In this document: piece by piece, positions 35,260-48,226 of the stretch
How positions within the stretch are numbered: position 1 is the first letter of the stretch
Layout: every line of letters starts with the position of its first letter
NCBI GenBank assembly: GCA_034190875.2
Contig: CM067348.1
Coordinates: 7,165,563 to 7,229,562, forward strand
Reading direction: 5' to 3'
Length of the DNA: 64,000 bases
DNA from: Urechis unicinctus
Taxonomy: Eukaryota; Annelida; Polychaeta; Xenopneusta; Urechidae
Program-made: the position numbers and the translations under genes
The notes under the pieces: model-generated
Database searches by the model: none
What the model saw: only the letters and a program-made list of their open reading frames with translations
Told to the model about the DNA's origin: nothing

Positions 35260-37426
35260 GCTTGTTCGGCACACCTGGTGTTATGTTAGCGACCTAATCG
35301 CACTTTCGCCTTACAATCAAGGGGGTTATAAGCAATTCTTGGTTCGACCACAAAATGAACTAAATTAAAATGTTGATCGAAGGTGACTGCGCCAAAGATC
35401 TTGATTATTACCATGTTATCCCTGATGTGGAATGACTGTTGTGTTACAATAATCGATGCCTAGTCCTTTCGCATGTAGCATAAGGATTTTAACTTTGTCC
35501 GTGTTCCCTAATACCTGATCAAATCCGGCACACCCAGGCCATTCACACATGCGATCGAAGGATCATTGGCACAGATGAAAGGAATCATCCAGGGGCCAAC
35601 GTAAACTCCTTCCTGTTGTTCGGTCAGCTGAGGTCAAAGTGTGTGTAAACAGCGCCTCGATACCACCTGCAAATAGCATATTGCATGCAACGCGTGCGTG
35701 AAGTGTTCAATTTACCCAGTAAGGTATTTTCGTCAGGCAAAAAGCCACCCTAGAAGGTGTAAGGTGTTCCACATCCATTAACAGAAATCGCGATTGATAC
35801 AAATATTGTCGATAGAATGGGCAGCATTGTTCGATCTTAGATCAGCAGGGACAACCTAATGCTCTCATCGTGACTGTGTAAAGGCAGTTCAAGATGTCGG
35901 ATTCTCGGGATAATGTGTTGGTCGACATGATCAAGCCTCTTTCTCAAGATACTTTTGCAGATTTTTGTTTGCGCAGTGTGTTCGCTTTCATTAATGTAAT
36001 ACCCATTACATCGAGCGGGAGCTACCGCGTTCATATATGTGTTGCAAATGATGGGTGCTATACACGACACGAGCTTCTTATATTGGACTTACTTAGATTT
36101 ATCATGATTGCAAACTACGCGAGGTCACACAACCCGGTCACAAACACGACATCAAAATATTATTGTGGATGTTTTGATGTTCTCCTAGTGCTTGTGCACA
36201 CGATTACCGACCCGGTAGATTGCTTATCAAACACCAATGCGGAAGGATGTGTTTGTTGTTCTGGGCAATCAGGGTCTACATGGTGAGTTGTGCCTGCCAC
36301 TTATCTATGGTAAATACAAATCCACATTCGCAAATATGAATATGCCCTCTAGTGACCTTTGCCACGCCCGGACATTGCCCCTGATTGACTAATCACAGTG
36401 AAGTGAATGATTCAACAAGAGGTGTGATGTAGGTCGTTAATGCATGTACGGGTTGTTGCTTTAGGGTTATTGCTGACCACCTTGTCCATTCTTCTCGACG
36501 ACGTCTGAGGACATTTGTTTTGACAGAGCTTTATGGTTATTTGTTGCATAATATTTGAGTTGTCATGGATGGTATGTTGTTCATGAAGAGTGTTTCGGGG
36601 ATAACAATTTGTATAATTGTGGGGTTATGCAGTTTGGTTGAATACGGGTATATAGATGTGTAATTTTTTGGGACAAGGCGAATGCCTTAATGTGTAGAAG
36701 GCGAGATTGGTCGGGCTTAGATAACCGCAAGTGCGCAATTAATCACAGTACAATGCTGGTACCGAGCTGCTGGGGACGCTTATCTGATCTACACGGGAAA
36801 TCAGAATGGTGTACGGATTCTCCGCAAACAACCACTGTCTCGTTATAAAACAATTTGATTGCTAATATCCCCGGTTCCATAGCTATTGTAGAGCATGAAA
36901 TGTTCTGTCGATAATCTACTGGATATATATAGTATGAATATGAAAAGTGGGCGTCCAAGGAAACCCCAGCTTGCATTGACTGACTTAGTAATAACGGGGA
37001 TCGATTATTTGCCGAGTATATATTCTTCTGAAGACGTTTCAGTAATACATAAGGGAAATACGTTACTGACTTATTTATATATCGGTTGTAATATGGTCTA
37101 TGTTAGGTACTGTGTCAAAGTTCATATGAATATCTACACATTTATGCTAACGATCGGGCTTTGCTCAATTCATATTAGCCGCCAAGTTGGAGTCGGTGAT
37201 CTATCACGAATAGCAACAAATTGGGGATCCATGTTTCTATATGGCATTGCGTTACTAAGTATAAGATCTAACAGCTGCCTCTGAACGAATAAGCCGTGAT
37301 AACGGTTAACATTCACGTGCCAATCAGCAATCCGCCCAAGCACATCCCAACCTGCTGCTTGACATAATGGAGTCTGTTATGATACAAACACAAGGTGAAA
37401 CCATGGCGAGTGAAGCCGTATTTAGG
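35260..37426. other. no gene recognised
   Basis: Unique sequence. Two plus-strand frames of about 130 codons (35894-36286 and 36895-37284) have no recognisable domain, no splice or promoter context and rather AT-driven composition. I regard them as chance frames. Confidence 0.4.
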
Positions 37427-37533
37427 CGATAATCGCTTCAATTATGCCGTGTTAGGCTACTCTGATGACTATATTTATGCAAAGCACCATTATCTGGCGG
37501 CCTGGATGTATCTAACGGTTGGTTGTTTACGAA
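37427..37533 (+). repeat. direct repeat pair, copy 1
   Basis: Shares GATAATCGC, TCAAT-ATGCCGTGTTAGGCTA, GCACCATTAT, GGCCTGGATGTAT and TTGTTTACGAA in order with 40313-40422, about 80 percent by eye. Origin is unknown; possibly a dispersed element fragment. Confidence 0.7.
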
Positions 37534-38510
37534 CGAATCTCGGTAGATCATTAAGGATATGCAAACGTATGCTTCACTGAGGCTTCGCTGTATAGTTTCT
37601 CAATGTCCGTCAACATTGAATGTTTCCATAATTCTGTCATAACTGAAATAATAATTGATGGATAAACTGTGTCGATATTAAAGAGTCAAAGATAGTGAAG
37701 ATGATGATGTTGAAGTATTGTAGACGCCACATTGAACCTGGTATTCTCATATTGCAGACGTCTTCCCATTTATCTAGCTCTTGAAGTGTACAGTTCCCCC
37801 ATGCTCCATGTCAGACATTGATACCTGAACCAACCTGCTGATTAGTGTATATGTATCTACCAGGTAAATGGATGAAGGTTTGAGGGAGGGTGGGGGAAAT
37901 ATGCATGCTCTTTCAACATCTCATCCATTTTGACTTGGTACTTCTAAGGCGTATTGACACTCTATATGACCCGTTATACTAAGCCAATCTTGTCGTGGAC
38001 CTTTTTAATTGCTGGTTTTACTAGTTAGCCACATAAGACGAAACCTCTGAATGTGTATTCAAGTATGTAGAACAGCTTGACGCTTATCAAGCTTCGTCCA
38101 TCCTGTGCTCAAATATATTTATTACTTAAATCGAGCGTGCTCTTCTGTTAACAAATATACCAATATGCCAGTGGTCAAGCTTACGACTAAACAAAGGAGC
38201 CGCATCTCCTTTGTTTGTGGCACGATACATGTTCTGGGCTTATGTTCAAAAGGGTGGGGCATGTTTTGACAACCCACACTCCAGCGCAGTAAATCCTTTG
38301 GGTAATGCCTAGATAGGTGTGGAGTGTTGGTATGAATCTCTTGGGTGTTAAGAATGTTATATTCAAGGTGTGGCAGTGAATATATCCTGCAAATTTGCGT
38401 ACTTCATGCTAGACAATTCAAAATTAAATTTAACTGTCATTGATTCAGATATAATCATATATGTGTTTTTTAGAAACAAATTTCCTACCAATCGAAACTA
38501 TTTGCGGTTG
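37534..38510. other. no gene recognised
   Basis: Nothing beyond the hairpin at 38189. Confidence 0.45.
38189..38216. repeat. perfect hairpin, 11-bp arms, 6-nt loop
   Basis: AAACAAAGGAG, loop CCGCAT, CTCCTTTGTTT. The surrounding words (AAGCTTACGACTA, GGCACGATAC) partly recur at 41270-41325 without the hairpin, so it may mark a small dispersed repeat. Confidence 0.7.
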
Positions 38511-39150
<640 letters not shown>

Positions 39151-40312
39151 CAGGGAGACATATAGAAAAGGAGGTTAATTTCATAGCAAACATTCGATGT
39201 CTACAGATGGTAACCATCTAATGCCGCACGTTAGATAAACGAAAGTTGGCCATGGCTTGCTTACTTAAACCAGATGTGAGTTTTTAAATAAAGATAGAGC
39301 ACTGATATTTGAAGCTTCTTAAGGCCGAATAGGCTCCCTGTATCGCGCATTATTCTTAAGTAACACAAGTGACTTGCCAACGGTCATCGGAGGTCAAGAT
39401 AGGTAGACATCATAAAAGTCATCATAACTCGAGCGACAAAGTTGCATATTGTTTTTGTCGCATCAACACTGTGTTGATGTAGATATGATGCGTGTGTGTC
39501 TCTTCAGTTTATTCCGATCACTGTTGAATAAACAAAGAGGTAAAGCTAAAAGCCGGTGCATGAAATTAAATCAACGTATTTGGCATTGCCACACAGATGA
39601 CCAAAATTGCACGACCGTGCGTTACAATGTGGCAGGTATTCTCGGCAATTCCAAGAACATTCTGCTGTACATTTTGCGTTTGACAGAGTGCTCCCTTACA
39701 TTCCGATGTCAACAATTATCAAGTACGTTATATTGCCATTTCACAATACCATACGGACCCACATCTTCTGTCAGCAAAATATGTTCTTGTTCATTCCGTT
39801 TATGATTTCTAAATCAACATTAAATGATACGGTGAGTGAATAGAACACAATGCCGCGCCATAAAGCCCCGTCAAGATACTTATATTATCGGCTTTTTACA
39901 GCTGTTGTACATTTCACAACGTTGTATTGTCTATCTACTGAATATGCACAGATGCTACAATGTGAAGTGTGAGCTACAAAGAAAAGTATTTACGGATTTT
40001 GTATTGACGGGGTTCAATATGGTACAGAGAAGACTTAATTACTTCATTTATGGGCTGTAATAAGATCTGCCATATGTGTAGTATTATAATTATTATGAAT
40101 GCGTACCTCCCTTGCTAACAATCGGGGTAGGTTCGATTTAGATTTGCCGTAGTGTGCGAGGCGGTGATGTAAACAGGCGCACAATATTGCAGTCCATGGT
40201 TCGTAGGTACCTTGATGATATTAAGTGAGAGATTTCACAGCTGCTCGTGGTCCAGATCGCACTGAAGGCTATCTTCAACGTTCCATCCAGGCGTATCCAA
40301 GCCTCATTCAAG
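39151..40312. other. no gene recognised
   Basis: AT-rich unique sequence with short overlapping frames only. Confidence 0.5.
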
Positions 40313-40422
40313 TGATAATCGCGTCAATCATGCCGTGTTAGGCTACCCTTGATGCCTATCGTTATTCCCAGCACCATTATATGCTGGCCTGGATGTATAT
40401 CAAATGGATACTTGTTTACGAA
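40313..40422 (+). repeat. direct repeat pair, copy 2
   Basis: Partner of 37427-37533, 2.9 kb away in the same orientation. Confidence 0.7.
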
Positions 40423-40666
40423 TAAGATTAGTAAATTGTCAGTGAAGTGTCAACGTGAGCCCGATAACGATTATGCTAAACTATTCATACACACATTTCG
40501 ACGACAGCCACTTAATATTAATTTTTGCGAGACCTAGTAAAAAGGGTTTCGTTATCAATAGCTTAATGTAAAATCATCCGGCGAAGCAGATCTTTCCTCG
40601 GGTCAGTACCTCGCCTGAAAAACCATCTTTCTGGCACGTGGCAAAAATATGTTCAAGTTTGTGATA

Positions 40667-40813
40667 GCCTCAGACAACTAAGAAGAGGTTTTGGTTGTGG
40701 TTGTGCACTGTAATTGCCTCAGACTACTAAGAAGAGGTTTTGGTTGTGGTTGTGCACTGTAATTGCCTCAGACTACTAAGAAGAGGTTTTGGTTGTGGTT
40801 GTGCACTGTAATT
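40667..40813 (+). repeat. 49-bp tandem repeat, three units
   Basis: Units start at 40667, 40716 and 40765. Each runs GCCTCAGACTACTAAGAAGA then GGTTTTGGTTGTGGTTGTGC and ACTGTAAT. The last two units are identical and the first differs at two or three bases, so the array is young. Confidence 0.95.
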
Positions 40814-40814
40814 G

Positions 40815-42319
40815 GAAGAAAACACGGATTTTGCTTTAATTCGTTGCTCTGCGTTTCGAGCCAATACCTCAATAATTGAGGACATTCCGAAATATTCATA
40901 AGCAGTTTTTATCTAGCTGCTTTTCCAAAACCCTACAGGCTGTATGCATGATAATTGACAGTTAACAAGAGGGCGGTTAACTATTGCGATTGGCTCTAAT
41001 GTAGGACGTTTGATATTGTTGATGAGTTGTTGCCTGGGTCATTTTAGAATAGCCAATAATTGAGAACATTATTTGCGAGCACAAAATCGATCACATTGAA
41101 GCCATACTAAAGATATGCAATGGATCGGTTCAGAACATAATGGGTTGCTATCGATCTCCTTCTAGTGAGCTTCCAGTATAGTTTAAATTATGTATGCTTA
41201 ATTCTGCCTCGTTTCCTTGTTGGTTTGTGAAATAGTCGTAGAAGGTCAGTCAGCTGAAGCATGTATCAAGCTGACGACTACTAAAATGAATGCCAGTCAC
41301 CTTAGTACTAGGCACGATACCTGGTGTAGCCTACCTATCATGGCTAGGTATATTTGACGACTCTAGTTTTAATTACATATGTGAATTAATGCATAAGTAA
41401 TGTATGGTTATTTGTATCACTTGGCCCCGCCTCATGTTGGCGATGTAATAATCCGTGATATTCGATGACGGAGTTCTGGCTTTATACGTTTAACGGTTCC
41501 AGGTAACCATCATTTCTTAGATTGCATCCATTTCATGGCACGTGACATGTGGCGATAACGCAAATATTTTGAATTGTGTCACCGTGGTGATTATTTGGAC
41601 CACGTGTCTGCAGCACCTGTTGTAATTTTATTGCTACTGCTAAAACGTTGCAACCATGTGGATCACCGAAACACGCCCACCTAAAATGTTGAGTGGCATA
41701 ACATGTGATGAAAGAAGCTAACAATGATATCTTGGTATTAACCCAACGTACCTCATAGCTGACCGGCAACCCTGCTGACATCAAGATTCATCACTCAACA
41801 GAGCAGTCCGTGTTTATTAAGCACCAAAGTTTACATCTCTCTCATATCAACGTCATCATCATTACATCATTCTGAAGGGCTTATTGGTGTGTCGGTCATG
41901 CGCTGCTGACATGTGCATGATACATTGACGAGGTGAACTGTTAAATTAGTGGTACAAATTCCGCGAGGTCGTCGTAACTCACGACATTCATTCGTAATGA
42001 GTCAAAGTAAGGATACAGCCATATATTGGCTTACGTTTGCTAATTGGTGAGCCTAGACAATATTGTGAAGGTGTATTGTTTTCCCCCTCCCCCACTACTT
42101 ATCCCGCCCCCCACCTCCACACCTGATCCTGTCAACATGCATATTTGCTTCGTCGGGTTCTTTTGATCATTCGTCTAATGGACAACCTCTCCTGACTTGG
42201 TGCTGCTCATGGCGCAGATCATTACAACGAAAGCTCGTCTTACAAGCCTAAAGGGGAAGCTAATGCATCAATTGTATATAGATACGTCATTCAGATGACG
42301 CCGTGAGTGTCAATGACGC
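40815..42319. other. no gene recognised
   Basis: Unique AT-rich sequence with no frame above about 80 codons. Confidence 0.5.
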
Positions 42320-42895
42320 ATGAATGTTCACACGAGACAAATAACGCTGGTCACATTGCATGTAGGACAAGATGTTTTGTCAGCTAATTTCATGTTAATT
42401 ATGCAAGGAAAGTCTTCGCCATCTGTTGTAGTTGATTGCTTGAGAGTGTTTATATACAATGTTTATATTTCCATTCATTGTCCACTTTCCAGTCATTTCT
42501 ATGTAAATGTAAACACGCGTATGAGGGATAATCATGTATGCATCATTTACGACCATTCGTGTTGGTTTGTCCCATACTTACCCGTGTATGTGAGCAACTG
42601 CAAACTAACCAATCAGCATGATCTAACCTGCGTTATAAGTCATGTTGAGGTTTGGGGTGTAACCGATTTTACATACCTTCACATGACCAATATAAACAAA
42701 GGCCACACCAGATCAGAATGTCAAATGCCACAGTGCCACACGTCCCCTTCCAACCACATAAACAATTGTCATTGTCTGAACTCGCCTGAATTGTTTAACT
42801 ACTTAGAGTACTATCTTTCAGTCATACTGACGAAAATACACCCTCACAACAAACAGTCGCCGCTCACAATGCAAATTTATTCCATTCTGTTGTGA
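42320..42895 (+). CDS. unrecognised 191-codon open frame
   Basis: The longest frame in the window that is neither repeat-driven nor mobile-element coding. It begins MNVHTRQITL and is rich in His, Cys, Val and Asn, with CHTSPSNHINNCHC near residue 138. No domain, signal peptide or membrane span is clear. There is no TATA box or splice context in view, and the AT-biased codons follow local base composition. By rough calculation a chance frame this long is expected about 0.1-0.2 times in 64 kb of two-stranded sequence, so it could be random or an orphan gene. Confidence 0.25.
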   Translation: MNVHTRQITLVTLHVGQDVLSANFMLIMQGKSSPSVVVDCLRVFIYNVYISIHCPLSSHFYVNVNTRMRDNHVCIIYDHSCWFVPYLPVYVSNCKLTNQHDLTCVISHVEVWGVTDFTYLHMTNINKGHTRSECQMPQCHTSPSNHINNCHCLNSPELFNYLEYYLSVILTKIHPHNKQSPLTMQIYSILL

Positions 42896-43138
42896 TAGCC
42901 ACTTCCGCTGGTTAGTTTCGTCGTGGTCTAATGATACGAATCGATTGACTTTCAGCGCTCACTCGTGCCACCCTCCGACAAAATATGTAAAAACGTCACA
43001 TTAGTACAGTGCGCTACTTTGTCATAGCGTCTCTTAAAGTCACATGGTACTTTCTGATCAATTCAGCGCCACCTTACGACAACCATGTGTTTCACCTATT
43101 GACATACCTTCGTAGCGTCTTTTGGCCATTATGTCACT

Positions 43139-43304
43139 CATCGGCGTAGCTCCAATAGGCATGGTAGGCCTGGGCCTACACATCGTTCCCAAAAATGAAT
43201 TGCACCATATTGGATCTATAGTTTTAAAAAATCTCGGGGGAGGACCCCCGAACCCCCTATACCAAGTGGGCCTATACTTCGTAATAGGCCCAGCTACGCC
43301 CCTG
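43139..43304. mobile_element. 166-bp MITE
   Basis: The ends CATCGGCGTAGCT and AGCTACGCCCCTG are inverted copies with 11 of 13 bases paired. Inner parts (TAGGC...GGGCCTA) also pair, and the middle carries CGGGGGAGGACCCCCG. The 5-bp direct repeat TCACT flanks both sides (43134-43138 and 43305-43309). CAGGGGCGTAGC-type ends with a G/C-rich centre are a familiar invertebrate non-autonomous element. The superfamily is uncertain; hAT-like ends but a 5-bp rather than 8-bp duplication. Confidence 0.75.
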
Positions 43305-43309
43305 TCACT

Positions 43310-45328
43310 ATTAACACTGTAGACCATGCCTGTATTTCAATGAACGCGAAAAAACTCTAAAACATCTATATTGTCAAAGGACCTTTCCCAACATACCCAA
43401 GCTTCCACTAATTCACATACAATATGGTCCTGGGAATCCCAATTCCATCTCAAAGATCTCGCTGGTTATCATGGGCGTATGAGCCATGCAGTCCGTCTTG
43501 CTAGCATGCTATTGTATTGTCACTCTCGAAGGTCAAATATATTAAGTGTTTGCTTTACGGCAGCAGTTTATCAGGGGAAGAAGGAAAAGAATGTTGGGAA
43601 TGCCGAGCTTGGTGCATGATAGTACGCGTCTGAGCATGTTGCAGCGCATATCCGGCGACATGTAACGAAACATACCAAGATAACCATTGTTTGAACATAA
43701 GCTCAGGCAGTTGAAGACCATGACCACTTGAGAGTCCCTAAATGACCCCATCGCACTTCCACGTGCATCCTTTGTTTTAACACCGTGAGTCTCACCAGTT
43801 GCTACACTAACTAGCCAAAAAACAAAGGCTCAGTAGTAGAATACATGCAGCATCAGTAATGAATACTGCTTCTGCAGATGAAACTTCCGAGCTATAGGCG
43901 ACAAGAGGCAGCAAGTTGATGGTGTTATACTGAGCTCATTAGTAATCTAGGCAAAACAGACCCACGCATTAGTCGCGGTATGATCACAATGTATTGCGTC
44001 AAGTACCTTCGTTGCTGGGAAGCAACCCTAATTATCATGTTGTTTGAATGAATTGTGGGTATTGGGTGATGCTGACTGCTCAAAGCGATGCATGATAATC
44101 ACGCAGGACCCTTATAATACCGAACAATTCTGAATGGTGGAGGCGGGGAGGAAGGGGATGTAGCGAGGAGAGGGGGTGTAAGGAAAGATGCTTTGGAGAT
44201 GAAATGAGAATCACGCAAACATTCGCCGAACCCGAGGCGGTAATGTATTAGCTAATAAGAAGCGAGGTAGCAAAGGTCAACTGGTTCGACTCCTGGTCAG
44301 CATTACATGCTTTGTTTTTGACATTTTCTGGACCAAAGTGACCGTATCATGGACACGAGCGACATATGTAAGATATCTATGCACAATACCTTGCCTAAGG
44401 ACCGGTAGGTGTGCACCTTTGCTTACATCTGTCAATTATACCTGGCAGAGTATTTTTGCCATCTTCAAGACGAACATTTACCTATGTAGATGATAACGCA
44501 CTGGCTGACTTCTCACACCTCCCGACAAGCATAATGAATATAGTTCGGGATTCACAAACTTCTCCTGTGGCGCATGATAATAATGGCGTCATTGATTTAA
44601 GATATTTGACAATCTTTTCAAGCGTACAGTACTAAACGGAGGCATATCCCACTGGGAATTCGTTAACTAGATTCATGGCATAACATGGGATATCCCGCAA
44701 AGTCGGTTTAGCCGGCAAAATTATGAATGATTACATTAACAAATGTGCAGTCAGCATTTTCTTTTCGGAATTGTACTTGAATTGTAATTTAATCTTCAAA
44801 TGTCTATTTCCTTTGGTTTCAATTGGCCGCGCCTAGCACTATAGTCTCTTTAGTGGCTAATGTTATAATTATTCGCCCTTCACCCTTCATCGCAACAACA
44901 ACGGTTTGTGTAAAGTGCATACTTTTTAAATGAATTGGCAATGCTCGTGTCACTAACAGACTATTGGAGTAGTCTACTGAAAACTGAAAAGTTTATTATC
45001 TTGGTTAATATGCTATCCACCATTAGCTTGTTAGCGAAAACAACTGTCACAACGCACCGTTGCAACTTGCACCAATTATGATTGGTTGTACGTGCCTAAC
45101 AGGGCATCAGTCCGTGGACAAAATTACAATATTCTTAGGAAAGTCGTAGTTTATTTACGAAGTGTCGCTAAAAATATATGTAAACTATTTTGCATACAGT
45201 CTAACCCTGAATTATACGGGTCGTTTTAAGTTTAAAGTTCATGATAACAAAACGTCTGTAAGGATCAAGTTCAAATATAATTTCCTTGAGATGCGTTTCT
45301 TTTAATACTTGGCCATATTATGTAACGT
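43310..45328. other. no gene recognised
   Basis: About 2 kb of unique sequence. GGTTCGACTCC at 44283-44293 matches a pol III B box but lies in no tRNA fold. A G-rich GGAGGCGGGGAGGAAGGGG patch occurs near 44140-44175. Confidence 0.45.
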
Positions 45329-45460
45329 CGGGTTGAGACACGTTTTATATCGGGTTGAGACACGTTTTATATCGGGTTGAGTCACGTTTTATATCGGGTT
45401 GAGTCACGTTTTACGTCGGGTTGAGACACGTTTCATGTCGGGTCGAACCACGTTTTACGT
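45329..45460 (+). repeat. 22-bp tandem repeat, six units
   Basis: Units of CGGGTTGAGACACGTTTTAT plus AT start at 45329, 45351, 45373, 45395, 45417 and 45439. The last two are more diverged. Each contains a CACG core. It forms the outer part of a promoter-like cluster ending near 45744. Confidence 0.95.
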
Positions 45461-45553
45461 TTGCTTGATGCACTTTTATAAAATTTAAAGCTGAATATTT
45501 GATATAACTCTAGTCTTTTATGCTGTAACACGCAACCAAAAGACGTTTGAGAA

Positions 45554-45658
45554 ATCACCTGCTACAGCACCTAGAGCGTGTGCTAATTATCACCTGCTAC
45601 AACACACGGAACGTGTGTTGCATATCACCTGCTACAACACTTTGAACGTGGGTTGAAC
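45554..45658 (+). repeat. 35-bp tandem repeat of palindromic units, three copies
   Basis: Units start at 45554, 45589 and 45624 with ATCACCTGCTACA. The second half of each is an inverted repeat; in unit 2 it is perfect (CAACACACG, GAA, CGTGTGTTG at 45600-45620). Each unit also carries the E-box CACCTG. Outer arms differ between units while pairing is partly kept. Confidence 0.85.
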
Positions 45659-45681
45659 ATAACCTGAAAAGTTCGGTAATT

Positions 45682-45744
45682 TTCTAGAACTCTGATTGGC
45701 TGAGACGGTAAATATAAGTAATGCGTTACATCAACCAGTTCACT
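45682..45744 (+). promoter_or_regulatory. promoter-like cluster: HSE, inverted CCAAT, TATA, initiator
   Basis: TTCTAGAA (45682-45689) is a heat-shock-element core, with GAAAAGTTC just upstream adding further half-sites. ATTGG (45695-45699, within CTGATTGGCTGAG) is an inverted CCAAT/NF-Y site. TATAAG starts at 45713, and TTCACTG with A at 45742 lies 29 bp downstream where an initiator should be. The first ATG (45764) opens an 18-codon frame, and GTAAGC at 45817 could be a splice donor. No long coding sequence follows before the TA array at 46.2 kb. The promoter call rests on motif spacing alone. Confidence 0.4.
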
Positions 45745-46203
45745 GAGTATAAACGGGGGAAAAATGCCTGGAATGCTGCCAATTTTTTTCCCACTGCTCC
45801 GCGTACCTTTACGAGCGTAAGCTTAACCACTTATTCTGCTGTGAATTGATTAGTGACAGACTGTAATGATAGCCGGATGCCGCCGGAAGCACAATGTTTT
45901 ATTCAGTGTGAGTCAATAGATACTTAACATGGGAAGATTTATCGCTGCCAAATTATTCGTGTAAGTTAACCAAAGTGTGTGAATGAATGCCAAATTACCA
46001 TTGCTCAGTGGTTGAGTTACCGATATTGGCACGTTGACAATTACAATGTAAACGTGGAAGTACAAGATGCCTAAAACACATTTATGACATTCGGAAACTT
46101 CATTATAAGCTTGACCTTAGGCAACAGTAGGACTGACGCTAAGAAGCCCAGCATGTCGTCATTCCATTACGAGTCTAAGATTAAAACGTCATAACGTCGT
46201 ATG

Positions 46204-46205
<2 letters not shown>

Positions 46206-46259
<54 letters not shown>

Positions 46260-46380
46260 TATATAGAGAGATATATATATAGATATATATATATATATAT
46301 ATATATAGATAGAGATATATATATATAGATATATATATATATATAGATATATATATATATATATATATCTATATATATCT

Positions 46381-46460
<80 letters not shown>

Positions 46461-46495
46461 TGTGTATATACATATATATATATGACCAAAAAATT

Positions 46496-46527
<32 letters not shown>

Positions 46528-46533
46528 CATATA

Positions 46534-46616
<83 letters not shown>

Positions 46617-46645
46617 GTGTGTATATACATATATATATATATGAT
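46206..46645. repeat. long (TA)n array
   Basis: TA runs with TAGATATA variants and a small unique island (GACCAAAAAATT) near 46485. The 234-codon minus-strand frame across it is an artefact. Confidence 0.95.
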
Positions 46646-46649
46646 CAAA

Positions 46650-48226
46650 ATTTATAATGCTGGTTTTTGCGTTGCTACGTGCTAAGTACGGACTGAAATC
46701 CTTATAGTCAACATAAACATAGTGGAATGTCAGGTGATACACAATATTATCATCACAATTAGGATCTAACATCACACTTCCCTCAAATGACCTCGCATGT
46801 GCGTGATACAGTTTTGTGAATAATTTCGAAGCAATATGCAGATAGTTCAATGACAATGACCATTTTACCATGCTATAAATATCATTGTGTCAACAGTGTG
46901 CAGAGCAATCGCTATAAAATCAGGAAATGTCGCCGCCGATGGAACATTTACAGCGTCCATTCCCTTCTCAACGATGCGGAACCACATTCCATTTTGTATT
47001 CATTTATGCGCAGCGAAAATATTACATAATCATGAGACAGATAACAAAAGTTTGATATGTGTTAACTTAACATAAATCGGAAATGAGCTATTAATTAAAT
47101 GATTTGCTGCGATTTTATTTCGATTGCAAAAAGTGGCGGCCGTCGAATGATTTGTATCTATACCACCTAATAGCAGTAAGCTCAAGGGCGCAGCCCGAAC
47201 TGAGACTTCTTTCAACAGGGACTGAAAAAGCACTCTCCAAAGTTGCAAATTCCTTTGCCTCTACGAAGATAACAGCGGTTAGGGATGACCCTCAGGCAAC
47301 ATTTACCGATAATCAATCAAACCAAGCCGCATAAGGTTATTTCATTCAATATCCTGCGGTTTTGTTTTTTTCAATGACTGTGATAATAGCTGAACTGAAA
47401 TCTCATCAACGGTGATACATAATGATGAGGTGCCAAGCTGTTCGTCGTAGGATACAAGTACAAATATGACTCGGATACATTTGACCTTTCATTAGAGAGC
47501 AGCAGCACAGAGGACGCAGTTCTGTGAATTTGCCGCCTGCCATGCGTTACAAGCCCACATTTTCGCCTGCACACGACAACGATGGTGTCATGTGTTGCGT
47601 AATCCGCGCGTGATCGCTCTAGCACTTAATTGTTCTACGGTGTCACCCAATCGGGTTTACGTCATCTCGCCTTCCTTGACCCACGGACAAGACAAAAACA
47701 AACACGTCCGCCCACCATCAGTTCTTTGTCAATGTCAAGCCAATTATTAATAATTACGAAACATGAAATATAAGAGGTATTATTTTCCACGTACGATGGT
47801 ATAAACACATTGCGTTGCTGCAATGTAACATTATAGGATGGACAACTAGTTTGTGCGTATGATTTGTGATGCTAATGCATAGCATAAGTAAAATAGCATA
47901 ACGTCGGGGTATAAGACGGTTGAATGTAAGAATGAATGACAAAGAGTGCGACTTAGCGATTGGTGGGTGGGTGCATGGGTGGGTTGGTGCGTGGGTGGAA
48001 GCGGAATATGAGATTGAGTGCGTTGATGAGCGTTCGAAACTCTGAATGAATGCCAAAAGGTCATAATATTATCATCATCTGCCGGAGTATCACTTGTAAG
48101 TCATAATTATCGGCACGCGCGTTGGAAACTGTTCCTGGGGATCATGAATAGTCATGCTAGGCTGTATTAGTTGCGGGAATTTGCCAAATATCTGTTCCAC
48201 TACAATTTCGTATTAAATGCCCGTGC
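46650..48226. other. no gene recognised
   Basis: Unique sequence with frames under 100 codons on both strands. A GGGTGGGT-rich simple patch lies at about 47962-47998. Confidence 0.5.

Noticed and set aside
35894-36286. 130-codon frame as a host gene
   Set aside because: No domain, splice context, promoter or polyA arrangement, and composition follows background.
44229-44300. Possible tRNA or tRNA-derived SINE
   Set aside because: GGTTCGACTCC matches a pol III B box, but the T-stem does not pair and no acceptor stem, D arm or good A box is present.
46167-46871. 234-codon minus-strand open frame
   Set aside because: It is dominated by Tyr-Ile runs from the (TA)n array. The same holds for the other Tyr/Ile-rich frames over TA arrays in the window.
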